Assembly (NCBI GenBank): GCA_010094045.1
Contig: ML986724.1
Coordinates: 71,509-122,806 of the forward strand
Direction: 5' to 3'
Origin: Lojkania enalia
Taxonomy: Eukaryota; Ascomycota; Dothideomycetes; Pleosporales
Length of the DNA: 51,298 nucleotides
Made by a program: the position numbers and the translations under genes
Part shown: piece after piece, positions 26,411 through 34,841 of the stretch
Layout of the letters: each line of letters starts with the position of its first letter
Numbering within the stretch: the first letter of the stretch is position 1
Notes under the pieces: model-generated
What the model saw: the letters and a program-made list of their open reading frames with translations, nothing else
Databases searched by the model: none
Told to the model about the DNA's origin: nothing

Positions 26411-27635
26411 TTACTCTACCGAGTATACCAGCTTAGCACCGCTAACTAAACCCTTGCGAAGCTGGTCGATGCCATCTAACACTCCTTCCCATCCACCTTG
26501 TCCTAGCTGTATAGGATGCGGCTTTATCAATCTCTTCTCCAGTAGTTTCTGCGCCAGCTCGAAAAATTTCCTCATGAATGTGACATCCTCCGGCTTGGCG
26601 GGGGTGTGTACACCGAACTTCGTAAATGGCTCTCCGAAGACGGTGTAGCCCGAGAGTTTCTTGCTCTTTATTCCTGGACGAGAGTGCTTCACTGGCAGGA
26701 CGCAGGCGATCGCGCCACCACGACTAGAGATACTGGCCTCACAGATGGCGGCACTTGCGCTCGAGCTTATGCAATCAAAGACATGTTGGAGGCTGTCAGA
26801 TGTATAATCGCGAACCTCTTGGGCGCATGTTGAGCTGCGGTAGTCGAACGCCTTCTCGGCGCCGCGGGAAACGACCAGGTCGAAATTATGTGGGGAGCAG
26901 ATAGCGACAACCCGAAAACCTGATAGTCGAGCGAACTGTATTGCAAGAGTGCCCGTAGAAGTGCTTGCGCCATATATCAGGACCCATTGAGGAGGGTCCA
27001 CCGCTGGAGGGATCACTGTGATCGACGAGTCAGGCAGAGGAAGGCCGAGAAATTGATATAGTCCTTGACCGCAGGTATTTACGGCTTGTGGAAGTGCTGC
27101 AGCTTCCGTATCGCTAAGGGGTGATGGGACTCGCAGACCCAAGTCTCCTTTGGAGAGCGCATAATCGCCAAAGGCACCTGTGACATTTACGCGTAAGCTC
27201 ATGATCAAGATTATAGCAGTAGCATTGAATCTGGTCTCACCATCTTCATGCCGATCGGCGTTGCCACCGTGCGAGAGCGTGGCTATGCGATCCCCTTTCT
27301 TCCATGGCCTACCGACGTTGCACCCAACTTCTTCAATAGTCCCGCCTGGAGGAAGCAATTAGGCCTGACAACAGATGTGTAAAAGTACCTAGCAGAGTTG
27401 CTCACAAAGATCGATCCCAACCGTCTCGCCTCCACTACCTAACCGATCGATATGTTTCCTGCCAGCAGCATTAGATGCCAATCGAAGTAGGAGTTCCGGA
27501 CTTTTGGACTCACGCATCGCTCGGATTGACCGCCACAGCTTTGACTCGGACCAGTACACAATCATCTCGCGCCTTCGGAATCGAGGTTTCTTGCACCTCT
27601 GCGGTGTGGTTAGGAAGTATCTTGATCGCTTTCAT
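26411..27635 (-). CDS. Stand-alone trans-enoyl-reductase-like MDR protein
   Basis: This is a medium-chain dehydrogenase/reductase of the group that includes LovC and ToxD, NADPH enoyl reductases that act in trans on polyketide or fatty acyl chains. I read four exons: 27,635-27,514, 27,458-27,406, 27,345-27,241 and 27,177-26,411, separated by introns of 55, 60 and 63 bp, giving 348 aa. The last intron is in frame and stop-free, so a naive frame would keep it. The N-terminus begins MKAIKILPNH. A VGIDLCGTIEEVG box lies at about 54-66, WKKGDRIA at 73-80, HGGN at 84-87, and the nucleotide-binding YGASTSTGTLAIQFA from 162. No zinc-binding cysteine set is present, as usual for this group. The gene is divergent from the methyltransferase, with 389 bp between start codons. 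No reducing PKS is nearby, so the partner enzyme is unknown. Confidence 0.85.
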
Positions 27636-27697
27636 GTTTGCCTTCGTTCTGCCGACTTTGACTGACTCTTATCAGATTGCATCACAATGGACCGAGG

Positions 27698-27829
27698 TGT
27701 ACAACAGTATATTTTTATATCGGTAAACAGTCATTAATAGTGTCAAATGTCATCAGCAAGCAGCCGAGAACAACCTTGCCCGCACACACGCGTAAGAGAT
27801 TCGAAAAGGTAGTACACAAACACAATCAG
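27698..27829 (-). mobile_element. Short dispersed element, copy A (trans-ER/OMT promoter)
   Basis: This 132-bp element is about 90% identical, without gaps over 126 bp, to copy C at 40,925-41,050. It is flanked by a perfect 11-bp direct repeat, ATGGACCGAGG (27,687-27,697 and 27,830-27,840). Read on the minus strand it starts CTGATTGTG and ends ...ACTGTTGTACA. It carries a small hairpin (CTTACG...GGCAAG), a tRNA B-box-like TTCGAATCTC, and TATAAAA at 27,713-27,719. Its 3' end lies 62 bp upstream of the trans-ER start codon and points toward it. It could be a SINE or a short MULE-type MITE. No terminal inverted repeats are visible. Confidence 0.8.
27713..27719 (-). promoter_or_regulatory. TATA-like box inside repeat copy A
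   Basis: TATAAAA on the minus strand, 78 bp upstream of the trans-ER ATG (27,635). The equivalent box in copy C lies 80 bp upstream of the FAS alpha ATG. Function as a core promoter is inferred from position. Confidence 0.5.
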
Positions 27830-28024
27830 ATGGACCGAGGCTTAGCAACACCGACGTTCGCGCCGAGCACACATACCCCTGCTCCGACATCTCAGCGAGC
27901 ACGGAACTCCGACAGCAGAAGCGTCAATGCTGTGACCGTGAATGTATGATAACCAGCCCATCTAAAGGCGTCGCAGTTGCGTTCTGTTCTAACAATAGTC
28001 GACATTACCATCAGAGCATCAAAA

Positions 28025-29405
28025 ATGGCGCCATCAATCACCGCGGACTCCCTCCTACAACTGGCTCAAAACCCTCCTCAAGATTCTCGAGAACGATTCG
28101 ACCTGTATGAAGCAGCCCGACGACTTATGTTGTCCGTCGAGGACCCAATGAGCGTGGGCTCCCGGGTCCACTTTAATGCATGATACCCTATTTCCTTCTG
28201 CCAAGCTAATTTCGTGGGCGCGATGACTGACCGCAATCTGTAGGTGACGGCAGCTGGGGCATCTCAAGTGGCAATCGACCTCAAGATCTTCGAGCTGTTG
28301 GCAAACGAGCCAAGCAAACACTGGTCAGTCGATGGGTTGGAGAAGCACACAGGTGCGCAGGCCAGTCTGCTGGGTATGTTCTTAGCCCGTCCCTCGAGAG
28401 AGAGCTCTTTCGGTAGAAAAGTCTAATAAACTGTAGATCGGCTCATGCGTAACCTTGCGGTGAACAATCTGGTGCTCGAGGTCGCCCATGCTACGTACTC
28501 TGCTTCTCACCTCACCGCACGCTGTGCTTCTAAGGCGTTCAGTGCTGGTTTGGCACATAGGTTAGTGCTTCACTTTGCGCATGGTGACTCCTATCGGACT
28601 GATGGATCCTTCTCTTTGCAGCAAGAACCTGATATGGCCAGGACTACAGGTGCTACCTACGTTCCTGGCTGAGAACGGATATCGAAATCCTAATGATCAT
28701 GTGAAATCGGCATGCATGAGAGGCGTGGGCTTTGACGGCGATGTAATGGCTTATTTGAAGGAGAACCCCGAGAAAGCGGCCGCCAGCTATGCCTTCATGG
28801 CCGAGAACAAAAAGGAAGCTCCGAAGTGGGTAGACGGCAAAGTTCCGACGACTGACCTCATACTCAGTAATGAGGAGGTTTCCGACGGTCGGGTCATGGC
28901 TGTGGATGTCGGCGGCGGCAGCGGACACCAGTGCGAAGCCATTCGCAAAGCTTTTCCCCATCTCAAGGGTCGCATTCTGGTAGAGGACCTCCCTTTCATG
29001 GTGAACAGAATCGACAAGGAGCACGCTCGCGCAGTCGACTTCGAAGTTTTAGCCCACGACTTCTTCAAACCTCAGCCAATCCGTGGAGCCAAGGTGTATT
29101 ACATGCGCAATGTCATCCACGATTGGGACGACGAGCGAGCATCGGCTATCCTGAAGCATACTCGCGAAGCTATGGCTAAGGATTCTGTCCTCTTCATTGA
29201 TGAGATCATTCTACCGGAATTCGGCGCTTCTACTAGGCAGGTTCACATGGATTTGGCTGTCATGGTTTTCGCTGGAGCCATGGAGAGGACAGATGGGCAG
29301 TGGAAAAACTTGTTGGGGAGCAATGGTTTCCAAATCCGAGACGTATGGGTCTACGATGAGCAGCTAGGTGCTGCCATCATAGCCGCTGTACCGACCTCCG
29401 AGTAG
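28025..29405 (+). CDS. SAM-dependent O-methyltransferase (COMT/OmtA-like)
   Basis: This is a class I methyltransferase of the family that methylates phenolic hydroxyls in fungal polyketide pathways. I read four exons, 28,025-28,153, 28,244-28,373, 28,437-28,560 and 28,622-29,405, with introns of 90, 63 and 61 bp, giving 388 aa. The first donor (GTGGGC) is the least certain. The N-terminal third is the winged-helix dimerisation region (VAIDLKIFELLANEP, LLDRLMRNLAV). The SAM-binding VDVGGGSGHQ starts at about 222, with the glycines at 225-227. The EDLPFM acidic loop follows. MRNVIHDWDD carries the likely catalytic His294. It shares its promoter with the trans-ER gene and converges on the dioxygenase gene. 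The substrate is not deducible from sequence; an aromatic polyketide is the natural guess. Confidence 0.88.
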
Positions 29406-30188
29406 ATCTTACATTAGGTATCTTAGCTATATGTACGTGCTTTGAGAGGCTGAATCTCTCCCTCTGCTCTAAACATGCTGCAACTACTCTATGGTATATG
29501 GTATATGTGGTGCTTGATACTATAGACTATTACAATCGCGAGGATGTCGAACCCTTACTTTGAGCAGCTGGTGTATATCTAGAAGGGGATCGCCGAAATA
29601 AATTGATCGATGCTTGTAGAGTTCAGCCTGTCAAAGGCAAATTTCCGCCATGAGAGATGAAACCCCCAAGAAGGGGGATACATAGAAGGAGTCTTTCGTG
29701 GCCTGGATCTGTTAATTGCTCAATACCGAGATGTGTCTGAGGCTCACCTTAGGAACCGTGCAGCCGAAGAAACTCTCCGTGCAGCATGCCTGAGAAGTAC
29801 GTAGTTCACATTGGATGTTTCCAGATACATTTCTCCAAACATCTCGCGAGATCGGCCTTGCTGTACTGCTGTACAATAGTGCTATATCAATGTTTCTAGC
29901 CTAAGATTATGAATACATGTAAGGTAGCACTTGTGCATGACAGTGTCTCGCTTATATAGGTAGACGACCTCACGTACGATCTATCTTCTAGTTTGTCCAA
30001 AATTGGCCGGCATTGAAGGTTTCAGTTTTGCGTTAAGAGCTATTTTAGATATATAGTGTCTCTCGCTGCCCTGAATAGGGACAACTTCGATTATGAAATC
30101 CGCACAACATGTAAAAAGTTGATCCCCGCTTCTTTCACATTCTCGAATGCGTTTCTTCGTACGCAAACTTAGTTGCCTTAGTGCCAAG
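29406..30188. other. Convergent 3' intergenic region; no gene seen
   Basis: The stop codons of the methyltransferase (+) and dioxygenase (-) genes face each other across 783 bp. A TATGGTATATGGTATATG short repeat lies at about 29,491-29,508. A 68-codon minus frame (29,981-30,187) abuts the dioxygenase stop but shows no domain. No RNA gene recognised. Confidence 0.6.
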
Positions 30189-31421
30189 CTAAGTGGAGAC
30201 CTCCACAGCTTTTATTTCGACTCCATCGAGTGGCTTTTGTTGCGCAGATGGTGGCTTCATACCATCTCGAATGGTGTGGTCCAAGGATGTTAGAGCGGGG
30301 CCATTCGATTGAGGCTTCACGGCATCTTCAGGACGCCCCGTGAAGAAGGCCAGCGGAATGCTCGGGCCCCAAATCTTGATCGAGTCGGGTTGAACCTCCT
30401 CATAAGTTGGGGGAGTGTCACAGTTGACAAGATCGCCATCCGTGTAATGCTCGATAATGTTGCCTGAAGCATCGAACCTGTACACGTTTCGTTAGAGGCA
30501 CGCTTGAAGTGATTGCGCATGCGAAAATGCTCACCAATAGTCAAAGATATGACTTCCATACTTGTGCCGGCCTATGCCGTAGCAATTCGTCCAGCCTTTT
30601 TGCAGCAGCCAATCGTGACCAAGCTGCTGGGTGTCAAAGCTATCGGTCTCGAAGCTACTGTGGTGCGGCGTTGCTTCTGAGAGTGGTTTCATCGCCCGAC
30701 ACAGGAAAATAGTCTGGATCCATTGTCAGCAGATGTGCGAGGGATGGCTGTTGTGCATGATTTCCCGTACATGGTGATCAACAAATTCTTTGCCTTTGTC
30801 GATGTGCAAAAACATGAAAGCAGGCTTCCCATTTGCTAGTTGGAGACAGCTCGACAGCTTAAGGTTGAAGGTGTCCATGTACCAGTCTACCGCCTCGTCA
30901 AACTTGGAAAAGTCCACTCGCAGTCCGTAATGTCCGCATTTGGCGACCCGAGATGGACCGTGCTCAAGGGAAAGAAGGGTTTGTCGTGACCTTACTGTGC
31001 CCGAATTGATGAGAATCGGCCCAGGCACTTCCTCGTTGACTTCAGAGGCCGGCCTCATCTTCGCCCCATGAACCAAAGTTACCTTCATACCCACTGGGTC
31101 TGTGAGTACAACCTGCTTCCCTCCACTGAGCGAATGGGCGTCCTCGATGCTTGATGATCCGGGAACTTGGGCGGCTCGATGAAGGTCGTCTACAGACTCT
31201 ACTGCGAGGATACCTCCAACAAAGTGCTTTCTCTCATCTGGTGACTGCTCGGCAATGTAAACATAAGTCTCTGGCCCGAAGCCACGATAGTAAGTTCTGG
31301 TCTCTTCGCGCTTAACAACAAACAAGCCAAAATCTACCAGAAACCTTTCGATAGCATCAAGATTAGGATGCTGATAGTGTACCGCCATAAGGCGGTTGAG
31401 CTGGACCTTCGCGTTGGCCAT
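30189..31421 (-). CDS. Extradiol-dioxygenase-like VOC-family protein
   Basis: This protein resembles type I extradiol (catechol 2,3-/biphenyl-2,3-diol) dioxygenases, Fe(II) enzymes that cleave dihydroxylated aromatic rings next to the diol. I read three exons, 31,421-30,771, 30,713-30,535 and 30,477-30,189, with two 57-bp introns, giving 372 aa. The C-terminal catalytic VOC module carries all three expected metal ligands: His164 in CGHYGLRV, His235 (or 234) in TPHHSSFE, and Glu286 in GNIIEHYTDGD. FLHIDKGKEFVDHH, the acid-base region, precedes the first intron. The N-terminal module (about 10-120) is the usual non-catalytic partner. The start is the first Met of the long frame. A TCG-N5-CGA site lies 222 bp upstream. 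A ring-opening step in an aromatic pathway is inferred. Confidence 0.85.
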
Positions 31422-31643
31422 GTCGTCGTCGAGTCCGTGTAGTAGCGTTCGCTCTCTGTGCTGTGCAATACGTACTGTGACATCTTATGGCGCTCACTTT
31501 TGCACTCTTAACTCTTCGGTGCCATGCAGTATTCCCGATCACCGATCGGACGGGCACAACGTACACAATACGGACGACCAATGGCGACCATATGATTGAT
31601 GATTGTTATTTACGCTTCTCGGTATGGCGACCATACTCGGATA

Positions 31644-31654
31644 TCGTACACCGA
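31644..31654. promoter_or_regulatory. AflR-type site TCG-N5-CGA upstream of dioxygenase
   Basis: TCGTACACCGA is a perfect TCG-N5-CGA palindrome 222 bp upstream of the dioxygenase start codon. A near variant with N6 (TCGGTATGGCGA) lies about 25 bp closer to the gene. Confidence 0.42.
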
Positions 31655-31792
31655 GCTCGCTAGTCGGACTTGCCAAGCACGGACATGCCCGATGGCTGGA
31701 TCGGGCCATAGTTGCTACTGTCACACAAAGCTCTCTCCGCATTTGAATTTGAGTTTCACCGGGGTGCAACGTGAGCAATGAGTAAGCAGCCT

Positions 31793-31812
31793 AATTGCTT
31801 GCGTAGCAAGCA
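31793..31812. repeat. Second copy of the 20-mer palindrome
   Basis: AATTGCTTGCGTAGCAAGCA, identical to 23,189-23,208. Here the palindrome arms are 7 bp because the last base differs. Confidence 0.8.
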
Positions 31813-32086
31813 TACCTTTACGGTTAGGTCATGTGACCCGAAGGGGGCTCAAACGGCGAAGAAGCGCACTCGCTGATTTATCCATTAAGCGCTGCTGCTA
31901 TTAGCTAAATGTTTTTACGCTAGGGATTGTATTAGAGAGAAATTTAGCGCCTGTAAATGTGGCAGGAGGGATAGTGTGTAGCAGGCGATAGTGAGAGCTG
32001 CAGGAAGCGCGAGAGAGAGCAACTGCGAAAGAGAGAGAAAGGAGCGAAACTTCAAGAAGGACATTGTGCAGCTACTAGAGAGATAT

Positions 32087-32205
32087 CTGATTGTGTTTGT
32101 GTACTGCCTTTTCGAACTCTTACGTGTATGTACGCGCAAGGTCGTTCACGGCTGCCTGCTACTCACTGTTAGTACTTTTAATGACTGTTGACCGATATCC
32201 ATAGA
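32087..32205 (+). mobile_element. Short dispersed element, copy B
   Basis: It starts CTGATTGTGTTTGTG like copies A and C and keeps the TTCGAA core, the CTTACG...CGCAAG hairpin and the ACCGATAT end. It is more diverged (roughly 80% by eye), has a one-base deletion next to the TTCGAA core, and has lost the TATAAAA motif. It is flanked by a 13-bp direct repeat, TACTAGAGAGATA (32,073-32,085 and 32,206-32,218). That repeat lies in a GAGAGATA-rich stretch, so part of it could be simple-sequence coincidence. Confidence 0.7.
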
Positions 32206-32370
32206 TACTAGAGAGATACTGCGAGAAATATACTGCGAGAGAGATACTCTAGAAGAGTAACCAATTACGATAGCTAGAGCTATACACGTGAAGGCGGCTT
32301 CCGCCTTCTAGCTTCTGAGATACTGCAAGCTTCGCACGCTACGCAGGCTACAGAAATAAGTCTTTATGAC

Positions 32371-32690
32371 TTACAGTATACGGTTCTGTAACTCAGCAAC
32401 CCTGAGCATGCTGTGAATCAACGCGAACCGCTCATTCCGCGCCTTAGTTAGTGATGCTACGCCTGCTGCTCCTGCCGTTGCTTCTCTTTTACATCCGAGG
32501 TAGATATATATGCTATTCCCAATCCCTTCGTCCCTTTCGACATTCTCTGAAGAGCTGTACATTTTGCCGAAGTGTACATATTCTGCATTCAACGCGATTT
32601 CGTCCTTTAGCATGAAATGGAATCTCAACTCCTCGATTCGCTTCTGGTCTAGTGGCTCAGGCTTGTACCAATTGCAATGTGACTGAAACC
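32371..32690 (-). pseudogene. Unrecognised coding-like stretch
   Basis: The minus-strand frame 32,628-32,371 (85 codons from ATG) extends upstream without stops to about 32,690, beginning WYKPEPLDQKRIEELRFHF, after a TTTCAG that could be a splice acceptor. Composition (RIEELRFHFMLKDEIALNAE) looks like a real protein. I do not recognise a family, no upstream exons could be traced, and it may be a gene fragment. It sits among repeat copies. Confidence 0.3.
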
Positions 32691-34705
32691 AACGCTGATA
32701 TGGAGGCTTTGGAATTGGTAGACAATGATACTCCGTACAGAACTAAGATAACTGCAGCGAACCAAGTATACATTCTTGCGAAGTGGTCTCTGCTTCTATT
32801 ACGTCTAACTGCCGTTGCATACCTACTCAAGGTCAAATATTGCAAGCGCAAGAAAGCCATGATCTAGATATATCATCGCACCACCATCTATGAAGGTTTT
32901 AAAATTTGCGGCTCAAACTACCAAGTATCGGTTTCTAACTTGCTGGAGAACAAAAGGCGCATTGCAACACAGTAAGAGGCAGACTACATCGCCACTCCGT
33001 ACGGTCCCCGGAGGCGCGTTACCTATGATACCATGTGCAAGTTTTATGTGCTCTATCAATGGGGGTGTGTGGTTGGATGGCAAACGGCTGCATTTGGCTC
33101 TTGATGCTAAAAGCCATGGCGGTGAAACGAAATCTATTTGATATGAAAACTGCCTTAGTCATTCCGAGACATGATTAGAATCTAGACAAAGGTCTAAGCT
33201 TTCTATAAGACTCTAGAAAGAGAGCGCTATCTGCACTGTAACAAAATAGGTCTAAGAGAGCATGTGTGCCAAAAGAAGTCTCTAGGCAACGGCGTCTGAT
33301 AGACAATCCCAGCCATTTCTGTATAAGCTTTTAAGAATTGGTAGTATAGCGATGCAAAAACAGATGAGCCTGGATAGCTGCATCGTTATCTTCTTTAATT
33401 TGAGTTCTACAAATAAGTCTTTGAGGCTGATAATTGGACCTAAAACAAAACCCCTTTCCCGGTAGAATAGGAGTCAACTTTTCCGGCCAAAGCTTGGAAT
33501 TTGCTAGCCATGTTCCAGTAGCCCTTTGGTGCTTGTATATGATATAGGTGGGTCGCATCTACCTAGTCTTTTCTAGATACTCTAATTTAGAATCTAGGTT
33601 GGTAAATGAATGAGGTAGTGCAGTACTTTCGGCCAAATTCGCAGAATACAGTACCTCAAGCATAGAAGATGAATCTGAATTACATCGCTTGGACCGCCCC
33701 AATATAAACTCCCGGTATAGGCTTGCTAGATAGAAGTATATTGAATACACTTCATCTCTTACATCTGCACAGAAGCGAGTTTAGTTATATCGTAGCAGAA
33801 TAAGAAGATTTAAAGGTCTGCGGGTCCTAGCTTTGTATTTTAGGTCATCTAACCGAAGCTTTATTTGCTTGTACCGACCGTCTAGAAGAAATGCGGCCTC
33901 GGAAGAAGCAACGAATTTTATTACGAGTTCGATATCCCCTTCTGTAATAATGTATAAGCCGGACTAGAGAATCAGCGTTTCGGCGCGAACAACTTCTTGA
34001 AATAATAAAAGCTCGTTGCCAGTGCACTTGTGAGTTTTTCCTTTGCTCTTTCCCCAATTAAAGAGCTGCAAAAAAATAAACACTATCATTTAATATAATC
34101 CTGTGACCGGGCAGATTACACTTCGGCTCTTGATTACTACCGGCTTTTAGTACTCCTAACAGGGCAAGTAAGTATTCAGAGAAACAGCATTGCATACTCT
34201 ATTTTAATAAATAGGTCTAAGAGTAGGTCGCGAATTCCAATGCATAAAATCACTCGGCTCAAAGATCTATATAGTGCCCCCATTATCGTGCGTTGTATAA
34301 TCAATTCCATTCGTCGACATCATTCCAGTTAAGAGATGCAAATTGCGTCAATCTATACAGCTCTTGAATCCGATTCATTCCTCAAATAAGTCAACGCAGT
34401 TGCGGGATTCCTTATTATAAGTAATTTCTCATCATTCGATTCAATAGGAAGGCGGGTCTTTGCATCGCCCCAAGTGTACGAGAGAGCCAATCGAATTATC
34501 GACTAGAAATCTGATCTTAAAGGCCTCAAAATAAGACTAGATAGAATTTTCCGATCTCTACTAGAACAATACAACACGGCCGTCGATCTCAAGTTGCGTC
34601 ATAATATCCTAGTTAGCACCCGTGTCCCGAATTTTCCATCACCACTGTGCTGCAGCTCTGTTGTAACAGACTCTCGAAAGAAAACGTGAATAGAATCTCC
34701 ATGTC

Positions 34706-34765
34706 AAAAGGTTGAGAACGAGCTTGCGAGCACACACACACATACACACACACGTAAGAGATTCG
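34706..34765 (-). repeat. Partial dispersed element, copy D, with CA expansion
   Basis: On the minus strand the core reads TTCGAATCTCTTACGTGTG, then an expanded TG tract, then CGCAAG and CGTTCTC. These are the same landmarks as copies A-C, but both ends are missing. It lies about 75 bp downstream of the FAS beta stop. No flanking duplication was found. Confidence 0.55.
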
Positions 34766-34841
34766 AATCAAGTTAGCCCAAAGAAACACACAAAAATATA
34801 TTCTTCTTCTTCTATATCCCATACCATACCCCCTCCCTCCC

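Larger units (their letters stand above)
27636..28024. promoter_or_regulatory. Divergent promoter, trans-ER / O-methyltransferase
   Basis: 389 bp separate the two start codons. The dispersed element (copy A) takes up one third of it. No perfect TCG-N5-CGA site is present. A one-base-longer variant, TCG-N6-CGA, occurs at about 27,644-27,655, next to the trans-ER start. Confidence 0.65.
31422..34841. other. 3.4-kb gap with repeat debris and no firm gene
   Basis: From left to right the gap holds the dioxygenase promoter, the second copy of the 20-mer palindrome (31,793-31,812), dispersed-element copy B (32,087-32,205), a GAGAGATACTGCGAG-type simple repeat (32,206-32,260), an unrecognised coding-like stretch (32,371-32,690), a featureless AT-rich 33.1-34.6 kb segment, and the partial copy D in a CA-rich stretch (34,706-34,765). 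The nonamer ACTCCGTAC occurs at about 32,731 and 32,995. Several short frames here show no domain. Confidence 0.6.

Noticed and set aside
27644..27655. Candidate AflR site in the trans-ER/OMT promoter
   Set aside because: The spacer is six bases (TCG-N6-CGA), so it does not meet the N5 consensus. It is mentioned only as a variant.
30740..30775. Apparent frameshift in the dioxygenase gene after the DHH motif
   Set aside because: A 57-bp GT...AG intron (30,714-30,770) with a CTGAC branch site restores the frame and the conserved continuation, so the gene looks intact.
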